Positions 34,684-45,997 of a stretch of 64,000 nt of DNA are shown in pieces (within the stretch, counting starts at the first letter, position 1; the number at the start of each line of letters is the position of its first letter). The stretch covers positions 243,154 through 307,153 of the forward strand of contig NW_004190338.2 in the NCBI RefSeq assembly GCF_000224145.3. Direction: 5' to 3'. Below the pieces are notes generated by a model. The model was given only the letters and a program-made list of their open reading frames with translations, searched no databases and was not told where the DNA came from. The position numbers and the translations under genes were made by a program. The stretch is from Ciona intestinalis (taxonomy: Eukaryota > Chordata > Ascidiacea > Phlebobranchia > Cionidae).

Positions 34684-37618
34684 TCATAGTTGTCGGGAAA
34701 CATTTCTTGCTTCTTCTTCTTCCTGATGAGCGTTGCGTATCTCGGTCAAACTACCAACAAAGCGTGACCATTCGTCTTGTCTTGGTTGCGATAATTGCTG
34801 GGAAAACAAAGTGAATGAAATGGTACAAAACTACATATATATATATAGTAGGGTGGGAGAAGATGGGACATCTTTAGAACAAAACATCCAAATATTCTGA
34901 CTGTGTTTTAAACAATAAACAACGATCTATGGGAGTCGTGAGGATACAGTTTTATAATTTTCTGAATGTTTTTTTGTTTACAATCAAATGGGATAAGAAA
35001 ATAGAAAAAAAAAAGGTGTCCCATCTTCCCCAAGCCTACTATATATGTAGGTGTACTTGTTAGGATTGAAAAAGACATGAAATTGAATTGGCTTAATATT
35101 TATAAAAATAGTGTAAACTGTTCAAAATATATTAATCATGTGATCTCAGGTTTGAGAAATGTTGAAAGTTAAAAAGTTAAAACAAAGGTATTATTTAAGT
35201 ACTAATATAAATTTAGTATAGCGTAAGCCTAGATTTCATAACTGGGAGACTATAGACTTTGAAAACTTTGTGAATGCACAGTTATTAATTAAAAACTACT
35301 TCAGTTATTTTCATGTATAATTTTGATGTGAGAGCATCTAAGTCTGCTTCTGCTAAAATAAACAAACAGCCTAAATAAGTCAGACAACCTCAAAATTCTC
35401 TTGACCACTGCAAAAAAATCTCATAACCACAAGTCATTATACAGAATTCAAAACTAAAAATATGAGGCCAAACACATAGAGTATTATCATCTAGCATCTT
35501 ATCCTACCTCTCCCACTTCACATAGGTGCACACGACCCATGTAATCACCGATGGCTATCTGGCTTCCACTTCCATTCCATCTTAACTTATTGATGGCAGG
35601 AGCTGAATCAATTACTGATGAAACAACTGGAACCTAAACAAATAGGTTTTTTACTTTTTATAAAATTATTAGACTGTTTTTTGAAAAATGTTTTAAATTT
35701 TTATTGTACTGTTTTGTGTTTTGTGAATATTTAATCTTTAAAAAAATATTTTGAACCTAAAACAACATTTTAGCATTGCAGAATTATATATGTTTTCAAT
35801 ATAGATTTTATCATTGAATTTTGGGCAGTAATCATATTTTTCATGTAAAACGATAAAAATACAAAAAAGGCTTTGTGATAATAATTAAATTTTTTTCGAA
35901 TTTTAGGTTTTAAGTTAGGAACATTACAGCTTTTTGCACCTCTAAATATTAAAACAACTTTGGCGATTTAATCCTATTTCTAAAGTGGAAGTTTCCGTCA
36001 CCGATAAAAATAAAAATTCAAACCACAAAATCTGTGTATCAGCGCAACAATATACCTCAGCGTCTGAATTGACGTTCCACAAGTCCAATCTACCAGAGCA
36101 GTCACCACTGGCAAACAAAGCAGGGTGAACGGGAGACCAAGCAACATCATATACGCAATCACTGTGGTCTTGGAAGGAATGTAAACAGGTACGCGAACCA
36201 CTCTAAAATTCGAAAATTTAGTAATTTTTAAACAGTTAAAAAAAATGGTATTCTGGCTTGTATAGTAGGGTAAGATGGTCTATGATTTTGTTCTTTTTTA
36301 TTTCCTTTTAGAGCCCCTTTTGATCGTAAATGTACAAAACTTTATAAGCATATCCTCACAACTCTAAGATAGCTTTAGTATTTGGTAAAAATAGTAAAAT
36401 ACCAGTAGGAAATATTGAATGTTATGTGCTAATGGTATCCATCTTACTTTACAGGTACTATAAAATTCGAATCGTGTTAAAAAAGACTAAAATCCTACCC
36501 GAACAGATTTGAGAGTTTTAGCTGAAAAAAATACTCACTTTTAGAGACCAAAGCTTGATGGACCAATCAAATGAAGAAGTCAGTAATAGATGGGAGAAGT
36601 CAAGCTGACCGGGTGATCGATGGAAATCGACTCCAGACACCGGTCCGTTGTGTCCTTCATATAAATCGCTTATTCCTGTTTTGCTGGAAAAAGAATGCGT
36701 TTCAACTTTTTGCTAAAATTTCTACTTTTTTGTTTATTCTTTCTTCTTGTTTATTTTTAATTAAATCTTATCAAAAATGTATTTTTTTTGCAGTTAGGCT
36801 TATTTTGTAGCATTTTGAAAGGTTTGGTTCTAATTCTAATGCTTTTCTTTTTTTTATCTAGCGAAATTACAAACTTTTTAAATGGTACAAAACGAGACTA
36901 AACAGAAAGTCATTTAAAATAAGATTTGACCGAAATAAAAAATAGTTATATATATATACTAAAAAACTCAAAATAATTTAACCACACAACAGTTCCCACC
37001 TTCCATGTCTGCACGCTGTATATAAGGAACCGTCCTCAGCACCAATGGCAAAGTTATTAACATTATTGTGTTGGAATGCCATGCTCATCACTGCTACTGA
37101 TTTCGATTGCTTGTGTTGAAGCTCCATTGCTTCCTGATGTACAAACGCAACAGAATTACATTGTATTTCCATTATTTTGTATTATGAAGTTTATGAAAAG
37201 TGTTGTTCATATTTTGGTGGGGTCCTACTAAATGGTTACCAAGCTTTAGAAACTGGTTGAGTGAATTAGCGATTATTACACAAATATGTCATTTTTATTA
37301 TAAATTGAAGTTGTAAATAGTAAATATAAATTTTAAAGGTAAATATTCCAATCTATATTGGCGTATGCGCTACAATGCAGCATGTAAAAGCACTTGTGAG
37401 TCATTTTTGACACCAGTACATCTTATAGATTTGGGAGCTGTGCAGTTATTATAGAGATGTGATAGATGTTAGGACGTAAGGTGTAGGTGAGACACCTTTG
37501 TCGTTAGGATTTTTAATCAGTGCAAAATAGGAAATACATTTCTACAGGTGTTTCCAAATTTTTCATTTTTTTTAAAGTTATAACTAAGAAAACTACAGAA
37601 TGTTACAAAAAATATACA

Positions 37619-37658
<40 letters not shown>

Positions 37659-40600
37659 TTTTTCACTAATTTAATAAAAAAGAGAAATTTTCCCACAAAA
37701 AAGAAATTACTCACCAGTGGTTGTGTTAGCATATCAAGACTCCATGAACAAAGTTTACCATCTGTTGATACAGATATCAGGTTATGTGCGTTCTGTGTGC
37801 CAACCACATCCAAGCAATACACAGGGTGGGTATGAGCTGCTGTGGAAAGTTTGCTTCGTTGTGCTGTACGCTTGTTACTACGGTTGTCCCACATCACAAT
37901 CTGTCCACTGTACGTCCCACCAACCACTAAGTTTGGGTGAAACTTAGCAAAGCAAGCAGCAGTTACCGATGACTGGCAATGGAAGGTGTACCTGAAAAAA
38001 AAGAAAAAAGGGATATATAATATATATAGTTTTAAAAAAATGATATGACAGTTTCATGATGACCAATATGAGTAGCATTTCTTCATGTTTACTGAAGAAT
38101 GGTCTGAATATGAAAAGCTTTTTATTGGACCATACTTCAGAAATCAAGGGTTCAGTAATAGCCAACTGTTTTGTGTGGGCAATGAAACTTTTTCTATAGT
38201 TACCCAAACTAAGGGTTCAGTAGTTCAATTTTAAGTGTTGGCAAAAGGTAAATGCCACAAAAAAAGTTTGAAAAGAATAAAAATCCCCCCTAAAAATGCG
38301 AAAAAAAGATTTGAAAACACTGATTTCTTTCTACATTTTAGTACAATCTATGACTTCACTTACTCAGGAGTTGTAGTTTTATATTTGCTGTTCCACACTA
38401 GAGCAACTCCTTCAGGTTCATACGGAGCTTCCTCATTGTTACCATATGATGCAACACATAACTCAGGATGCTGAAAAGTGAACACAATTTTAATATTGGT
38501 ACTGACTACTGATGTAAGATACTACAAACTTTTGGTATAAAGTATAAAAGAACTGTTACTGGAGTCATGAATGCAAAAAAAAACTACAAAGCTACATACA
38601 TGTCAAAGTTATAAGAGGGTATGGGGTGTAAGAAATAGACACCTTTGTTATAAATTATAAATAATGTCAATGTGCCTCTATGCGAGGATAAATGAATGTC
38701 TTTTATTCAAATTAATGTGTTTTGATTTTTTTGTGTTTTAAAACATTGTAAAACTACATTAACTTATTTAATGGTCTCCAAAAAATTTCTCCAGCAACTT
38801 TACAAGACTGAAAATAACAAATTAGATATTGTGCTTACTTATTTAATAGTAAGACTGCAAGTAATAATATTTAGAACAACAGTTAAGTTTTGCTGCCAAA
38901 GCGTATTATGAATTCATTGTAGTCATTTTGGCAACAGAGACTTTTTTTAAACCCATATTCAGTTTGGGTTTAAAAATAAATAAATAAAAAAAAAATAAAA
39001 GTTTTTATAGGCCTGTAATAAACATGTATGAAGTAAACCAGGGCTTCCCAATCTGGGACAAGCCGGCAGGGTCACATAGTTCAGGGGATGAGTATACCAG
39101 TTAAACACAAAGTACTGCATATACTATTATCCTAACTGGGAAGGTTCAAAATTCTCTGAAAATAAAAAGGGTCATAAACAAAAAAGTTTGTTTTTTCCTA
39201 ATTTAAACAATTGCTTTTGGAAACCCTATACATCCATTCATAACATATTTAAAGCAACTTACATGAGTGCTCCAATCTAATGAAGTAACCACTCTATGTC
39301 TCGACCATCGTTCATCAGAAAATATTCGATTCACCGATAATTTCATTCCTCGATCTATTTCACTGTAGAGTGCAACACAACAATGTTTAAATATTTTAAT
39401 GTAATTCGGATAAAAAGCTCCAGGGTTTAATTACTCAAGTACTAGTTACAATACAAGGCTTTTATTTTAAGAACACTTTAGAATTTTTTGCAGTATTTTT
39501 ACTGGATAGTAAAGAAATGAATTTACATATTAAATAAAGTGGATGATATTGATAAATATATAACTACATGGCTTGCTTCTGTTGTAAACCAAAACAAGTT
39601 GTTTGAATGAAACTTTTAATGCAGGGGTGGCAGTAATAGTTAGAGACTCATTATTATAAAACCAATCTAACTTTTCCTAATGTTTACTTATTAAAACAGT
39701 GCAGACAACTCTAGGGTAGGCCAGTTTGTGTTTATACAGTTTTCAATTTGTTTTTAGCGAAAATTCCTTTTCTGAAAATAAAATTGTCGCTGTTTTTTTA
39801 AAGTGAGGTTAGACTACACCATTTCCATAGCCTGCCTACCATGCCACTCTAGATTTTTGGTGCCTGTTTAAATAACTCCACACTCACCTTTCTTCTTCCA
39901 CTTGTGAACTGTATTCAGTAAAAAGATCGATTCGATGCGAGAGCGCTCGGTCCATGAATCTTGATGATCTTGAGATGAACTGAATGTAATCTTCCGATGT
40001 TTCAATGATGTCTCGCTCCTGCTCAGATAGCTCTCGGATCGCTGAAAAATTTATCACTGAAGGTTAACAAGTATTTAATTCTTAATTTATGCTTTTATGG
40101 AAAGAAAGAACAAGGGAAAATAAGTGGGTAACTAATAACTACAGCATATGTGTAATGGGTCAATACTAGATGAAATCTCAAGCCGCCAGACACCTACGTA
40201 GGAATTAACACATATAGAATGCAATGGTCCTTGGGAAACATAATTTTTTTGCTGTAAAAAGTATCAGTCTACATTGTGGTACACACTGGGGCATAAACCC
40301 TATTTTCTGTTTTTTTATAAACTTTTTGGGAGGGGGGGGCAGCATTGCCTTTGTTGATGTTTTTTTTATAAAAAGTTTAGAAAAAACTTAAAGAATGAAA
40401 ATTCGAATTTTTTTTAGTTCTGACCATGACTACATACAAGTATTTTATCCCAACAACAACAATTGATAAAACCAGTTAAGGCAGTCACCTGATTCCAACA
40501 ATTCTTCCTCTTCTTCTAATGAAAGTTCATCCAACTTGTCTTCTTTCTCTTGAACATCATCTTTCACATTTTCAGTCTCATCTGAAATGAACATCATTTT

Positions 40601-43600
40601 TTTAAATAATATGCTACATATTGTATTATATATAGATTATGGGATATGCTGACAGTTGACAGGGACATAGGGTTCTTGGCAATTCAATATGCCATAACCA
40701 TAAAATCTAAAAACTTACCTATATATATATCATATATAAAAGTTACATTAAACCATTGTTTTGTTTTGTTAGAGCTGATAGTAAAAATTAAACTGGTAAT
40801 TTTTACAATTTGATATTTTGTGTTTAAACCTTCAGAATCTTGCTGTTGTGTTTCCACAGGAGTCTGACATTCTTTAGAATACGTGACTACTTCTTTTGGA
40901 GGAATAGAAGTGAGAGTTATTTTGCTTTGAGAAAGTTTTGTTGGTTTTGGTTGCCTGAAATATTTTCTGAACTGTAGTTTTGTTTAACAAATGTAAAACA
41001 CTTACAACATTTTTTTTTCTTTGATAAAAAATATAAAAAGTTAAAAACATCACGAAAAGCGTGCAAGTGTCATTTTTTCAATTTGTCTTAAAACTTTGTA
41101 GTATTTCCCAATTTAAGCAACATTATGTGCCTGAGACAAGATAGTAACAAGCGTGCAAGGTTCAGCATACCATCGTGCAACACAAACCAATTCTAACTTA
41201 CAAACAACAACAGTGCAAAGGGGACAACACATTATGTGCAAAAGACACCATCTAACACAGGTTATTTTTAGTGATTGACATTTTTGTTTGACACACATGT
41301 AGACACACACACGTGTTACTACCATGATGGAATTATGCTGCCGCCTTGCAACTCAACTAAACTTGGCTCCAGGTCCCAATCCATACTGTTGCACCTCAAA
41401 ACGATGCCAAATTAGGCGCAAAAAGGAAAATTTTGGAATAATACTTAAACTAGGTTTTTATGCTACAATGCTACGCTTATTCTATAGAGTGTTGCAGCAA
41501 AGCCAAACAAACAAAGCAAAAAAACACTACTCCCAAACCAAAATATATGTTTTAATGAGTTTAAAGCCTGCCAAAATATGATTATTAAAACTAAAACAAA
41601 AAAATGATATGTAACTTTTGATTTGGTTAAACCAAGTGCATTTAAAGCAATGAATAATGAAACATGATTTGAAAACCCGGTTACAACACAAATTTCACAT
41701 TTCTACCTTGGTCTGTAGTATTGTCCATCTCCAGTATCTGTAACTTTCTTTGGAGATGAAGGAGCAGCTGCAGTTGGTTTTACTGTAAATATTGCAGAAG
41801 TTGTGAAGGTAACATAAATTTTTTGAACATTTGTAAAGCTTAACTTTTTCTAATAAGGATTATATTATATATATTTATATATATATAAATTAGGCATGTA
41901 AACAAAATCTAAACATCTAATGGTTAGGAAAAGANNNNNNNNNNNNNNNNNNNNNNNNNNNNNNNNNNNNNNNNNNNNNNNNNNAATTCAATGATTAATC
42001 TTAAAATTACAATGATTAATCTAATGGTGTTTTATACTTACCGTTGCCAAAAGCATGAAGCAAAAAATGATCAAAATTTCACTTATTTTATCTTTTTAAA
42101 ACACAGAACAAAACAAGAGCTTACGGTCTTACGTACGGTATACGGTTTTATAACTAAAGCTATCGCAAAATAATATTTATAATACCAGTAAGCAGAACAG
42201 TAAAGACGTCAAGTTGAGTTTCGCGCTTAAAATTAACACAACAATGCCAGTAAGTTGTTGTTCACCTTTATTTTCATAGGGGTTAAAGCCCTTGTATAGA
42301 TTCAAGCAGCTTAAACTGTTGGCTTAGATCTCGTTTGAGTGACAGTCGCAATTTTCAAGTAGGTCAAACCGGCAGTAAAGAGTTATATTTGTCGTGTATT
42401 CGTAGCTTAGGTACTCGGATTACAATTAAAAAAATTGCTTGCTGCCCGCATGTGCATATATTAAATTATTAACTATAACATAAAGTAAAATTGCTTTAGA
42501 ATCAATATGACATGAAAATAGAAACATATTAACCCACAAAGTAACATACATGGCAACTCGTAAGCTGGCACGCGATCGAGGTGTTAAACCTATATGATAA
42601 GGTCGTTTTCCGGCCACGCAAGGATGAAGCAAGTTACATTCATACATTCATTCATCTTAAAAGCCAATGAAAATTTCTTAGGAGTTTGAAACAGTTTAGG
42701 TTTTGTTGAGCAAGGTTAGGAATTCTTCGCGAGTTTTCGGATCGTCTCGGAAAACGCCAAACATACTGCTAGTCATTGTAGTTGCTCTTGGTTTTTGAAC
42801 ACCTCGCATCACCATACACATATGACTGAAAGTAAAATTTATAGTTTATGCGTGTCATAAAACAGTAAAAGCTAGTGTGTGCAAAACGTTCGCCGAATTT
42901 ATGACTGTACGTTTGATATATCTACCACTGTACTCTATAGAAAACTACTTATAACTGCGTATGTATAGCACCGTGGGTGAGATGGATACCGTTAGCGCAT
43001 AATATCCTATAAGTTACCTATAATTGTGTTTTTACCAATTAAGAATAATGCTCCTTTACAGTCATAAGCATGTGGTCATATGTTTCTGTAAAATATTCTT
43101 TGTTTACTACCCAATGGGGGTTAAGAAAAGAAACAAGGACCATCTTACCCCGACCTTTTATTTATACGGACACGCTTAGAACAATTACATAAACATACCA
43201 GTCTAAAGCCGCATGAAAAAATAATTTAAACTTACGATGCTTCAATAACAACAGCCACCCCGGAAGGTTCAATAACCTCAACGAGTGCAGACGCTATTTG
43301 TTTTGTTAGTCTCTCCTGAACCTGCAATCGACGACTGTACATTTCCACGATTCTGCAAAACAAACATAACCTAATCAGTGTTACACGGATACGTCAAATG
43401 TATAGCCTATATATACGTTATATGACCAGTCTTTTTATACGAAACTATAGCGTATTTTTACCCAAGAAATGAGTACTTTATGTATGCTATCGTCAAAAAT
43501 CCAATTTTCAGATAAAGAGAAAACGTATAGAATGTGGCTGCTTACCTTGCAAGCTTGCTAATTCCTAACACCCTTTTGTTTGGAATGTATCCGATAGCCA

Positions 43601-44934
43601 CCTGCAAACATACGGAGTTGAAATTTATACACGGCCACACGGCTATATACGGACTATTTCACATGTCTTATATTGAATCAAAGGTATCAGACCAAAAAGT
43701 ATTTTGGCCTAAAAATTTATAGTGCTCCACGAATGCGTAAAGTTTATTTAACGAAAGGCCAATTCTGTTTATAAAAATATTATGTTGGGGCAAGATGGTC
43801 CACGATTTCTTTTTCTTTTACTTTTAGTTAGAAGTTAACAAAAAACATTTNNNNNNNNNNNNNNNNNNNNNNNNNNNNNNNNNNNNNNNNNNNNNNNNNN
43901 NNNNNNNNNNNNNNNNNNNNNNNNNNNNNNNNNNNNNNNNNNNNNNNNNNNNNNNNNNNNNNNNNNNNNNNNNNNTCTTGTCTAAATCAGATGAAACAGC
44001 AACTGAGACTTTTTCTTCCTGAAAAATATTTTTTTTTAAATCCATATTAGGGGCGAAGGCAGATTTTGGAATTCAAGAATTTGCATAAAAGTCAACAATG
44101 TGCCCCAAGCTTTTTTAAAACCTAATTTGGGGTGTGTTTTTACCATAATCTGGCTCGTGTTATAATGCAGTTACACTTATAGTCGTTAAAGAAAAGGAAC
44201 CTCAATAATTAATATGGAATTCAATAGGCTAACGGCCTTGCTAGCTTGTCAAGACACATAACAACAAGATAGAATTTGGTTTTATTAAAAAAAAAATTGT
44301 TTCAAAAGGGGTTTCGATGTCACTCCTTGCGGCAGATTGAAAGGAAGATTGAAAATTATAAATTTGTAAACAAAAAAATTGGTAGTGCAACAAGAAGGCA
44401 TTTGTTTGAGTAAATGCATGTTGGCCTCAAGACAAATGTAACATTTAAAGCTGTTATTTAAATGTAACTTGTGTTTTTCTTTCGTGGCAGGAACAACGAA
44501 CACAACAGTCATTGTCATTATAACACAGGTGTTCATAGCTTGTGCTAACTGTCAAGTCATCATGTATGTTACTATGGAAGTAACTACTTTTTGGGTCAAT
44601 TTTTTATTTTATATTTATGGCTGATCATCTGGACAACATCTTAGTGACCACTGGGTTGGAGCAATTTCTGATAAGTGTCTTGCCAAGGACACATACCACA
44701 ATGGCAGCAGTGACGAGCTCTTAACCCATTACCTCTGGGTTAAAGGCAGGTGCGCTAACCATTTTGCCATGGCAGCGAACAGCAGAACAAATTGTATTGT
44801 TCTATTTATACAAAACATTATAACATTAAATTTACTTTCTTGGCTGGAGCTTTTTTCTGCTTTTCAGCTCGAATTTGAGCGAGGCGTGCCTTCTTGCGTT
44901 CCAATTCAGCTTTTCTGTCACTTCTATCCGACAT
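34684..44934 (-). CDS. DYNC1I: Cytoplasmic dynein 1 intermediate chain, interrupted by assembly problems
   Basis: Minus-strand exons: 44934-44836 ([20 protein letters not shown]), 44018 into the gap at 43975 ([14 protein letters not shown]), [missing], 41782-41707, 40954-40830, 40581-40489, 40041-39888, 39362-39263, 38470-38364, 37991-37715, 37133-36983, 36675-36539, 36202-36056, 35633-35508, 34797-34684 (TGA). The conserved N-terminus binds dynactin p150; WD repeats follow, with [56 protein letters not shown] and [15 protein letters not shown] closely matching vertebrate DYNC1I. The C-terminus [18 protein letters not shown] is also typical. The subunit links cargo adaptors to the dynein heavy chain. 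The donor of the exon ending 36983 (GTTAAA) is weak but is the one whose phase fits. The segment usually encoding about 70 residues after the N-terminal helix is missing, because two gaps and a foreign contig occupy that region. Confidence 0.93.
34847..35043 (+). mobile_element. ~195 bp TIR element in a dynein-gene intron
   Basis: Ends TAGGGTGGGAGAAGATGGGA and GTGTCCCATCTTCCCCAAGC, with TGTTTTAAACAATAAACAAC and GGGAGTCGTGAGGATAC inside. Flanked by TA-rich DNA. Confidence 0.85.
36264..36458 (-). mobile_element. TIR element, GGTC subtype, in a dynein-gene intron
   Basis: Left end TAGTAGGGTAAGATGGTCTA; internal CATATCCTCACAACTCTAAG; right end TGCTAATGGTATCCATCTTA. Moderately diverged. Confidence 0.7.
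37618..37660. repeat. TA then GT dinucleotide microsatellite
   Basis: About eleven TA units followed by about nine GT units, in the dynein-gene intron between exons 37133 and 37715. Confidence 0.9.
41935..41984. other. Assembly gap (50 N) inside the dynein gene
   Basis: Left border of the inserted contig carrying the second GTP cyclohydrolase copy. The sequence on its right (41985 to about 42089) is unlike the region around 45300-45395, and the homology begins at about 42090. Confidence 0.99.
42480..42660 (-). mobile_element. SINE-like repeat in the duplicated segment (copy at 45838-45960)
   Basis: Reverse complement of the family blocks: CCCACAAAGTAACATACATG, GCAACTCGTAAGCTGGCACG, GTCGTTTTCCGGCCACGCAA and CATTCATTCATC. 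It lies about 35 bases beyond the GTP cyclohydrolase stop codon, in the presumed 3' UTR. The duplicate copies differ in the length of the terminal CATT repeat. Confidence 0.7.
42696..43601 (-). CDS. GCH1: Partial second copy of GTP cyclohydrolase I (last three exons)
   Basis: Exons 43601-43546, 43352-43236 and 42825-42696 (TAA at 42696-42698) correspond exactly to the last three exons of the gene at 45998-48979. The proteins are identical as far as I can tell; the two coding differences noticed (CAA/CAG for Gln, AGA/AGG for Arg) are silent. The upstream exons are missing because the sequence runs into the 125-base gap. Splice sites and frame are intact, so there is no sign of pseudogene decay. 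The likeliest explanation is the other haplotype of the same locus placed inside the dynein gene. A real recent partial duplication is the alternative. Confidence 0.85.
42970..43161 (+). mobile_element. TIR element, GGACCATC subtype, in duplicated GCH1 intron
   Basis: Left part GGGTGAGATGGATACCGTTA, GCGCATAATATCC; right end GGACCATCTTACCCCGACC. The other copy is at 46271-46464. The two have diverged more inside the element (ACCAATTAAGAATAATG versus GAACAATTATAAATAAC) than in the flanking exons. Confidence 0.75.
43783..43850 (-). mobile_element. TIR element truncated by the gap
   Basis: TTGGGGCAAGATGGTCCACG followed by sequence identical to 47100-47170, then N. See the complete copy at 47100. 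Confidence 0.7.
43851..43975. other. Assembly gap (125 N) cutting a dynein exon
   Basis: Right border of the inserted GCH1-bearing contig. The dynein exon starting at 44018 (minus strand) runs into it after the codons for SSDLDK, so the missing exons should lie in or beyond this gap. Confidence 0.99.
44460..44770 (+). mobile_element. SINE-like interspersed repeat, full 3' part
   Basis: Family blocks in order: AATGTAACTTGTGTTTTTCT, GTGGCAGGAACAACGAACAC, GACCACTGGGTTGGAGCA, CTTGCCAAGGACACATACC, and a 3' block GGCAGGTGCGCTAACCATTT. The last block also occurs alone near 57585-57620. It lies in the first dynein intron. Confidence 0.7.
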
Positions 44935-45997
44935 ATTGGGACTTTTTTTCAAAAACTACTTGTTGTGTTAGGAAAACCAAACACTGCAAACAATTAAGAA
45001 TACATGGATTGCTTAGAATAATTTAAATTAAAAGTACCCGAACATACGAACAGATTACAGAAAGCGGTACATGGGCGAACTCTGTTCTAAGATTAGCAGC
45101 GCCACCTCGCGGTTACGTACAAATATTATACATGCTCACAAGGTTTCAACTTGTAAATTTTAGTTCCATAGTTTTTAATTTAACCAGAAAGCTGCAGAGC
45201 TTTTCAGAAATATTGGAATTAAAAACAGATTTTTAATGACCGTACAGCCGTAAATCAAAGACTTGCGCAAAACAATATTTTTAATAAACAACGACAAACG
45301 CGAATCCGTTCTTTTATTTATTAGTTTTCATTCCAGTTGGTTTTGATACAAGATCACTAACGTTGAAGTTAATACATGAAGCAAACAGCATTCTATCTTT
45401 TCAAAACACAGAACAAAACAAGAGCTTACGGTCTTACGTACGGTATACGGTTTTATAACTAAAGCTATCGCGAAATAATATTTATAATACTAGTAAGCAG
45501 AACAGTAAAGACGTCAAGTTGAGTTTCGCGCTTAAAATTAACACAACAATGCCAGTAAGTTGTTGTTCACCTTTATTTTCATAGGGGTTGAAGCCCTTGT
45601 ATAGATTCAAGCAGCTTAAACTGTTGGCTTAGACCTCGTTTGAGTGACACTCGCAATTTTCAAGTAGGTCAAACCGGCAGTAAAAAGTTATATTTGTCGT
45701 GTATTCGTAGCTTAGGTACTCGGATTACAATTAAAAAAAATTGCTTGCTGCCCGCATGTGCATAGCCATATTAAATTATTAACTATAACATAAAGTAAAA
45801 TTGTTTTAGAATCAATATGACATGAAAATAGAAACATATTAACCCACAAAGTAACATACATGGCAACTCGTAAGCTGGCACGCGATCGAGGTGTTAAACC
45901 TATATGATAAGGTCGTTTTCCGGCCACGCAAGGATGAAGCGAGTTACATTCATTCATCTTAAAAGCCAATGAAAATTTCTTAGGAGTTTGAAACAGT
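44935..45997. other. Short interval between the dynein and GCH1 genes
   Basis: Both neighbours are on the minus strand, so this holds the dynein promoter and the GCH1 3' UTR. From about 45396 it is duplicated at 42090. A SINE-like copy lies at 45838-45960. No coding exon seen. Confidence 0.5.

Larger units (their letters stand above)
42090..43850. repeat. Near-identical duplicate of 45396-47170
   Basis: About 1.76 kb matches 45396-47170 throughout, including introns, a SINE-like copy and a TIR element. Differences are scattered substitutions and a few indels, for example a ~25 bp indel near 43200 versus 46500. It is bounded by the 50-N gap on one side (nearly) and the 125-N gap on the other. 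See the gene entry for the exons inside. Confidence 0.9.
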
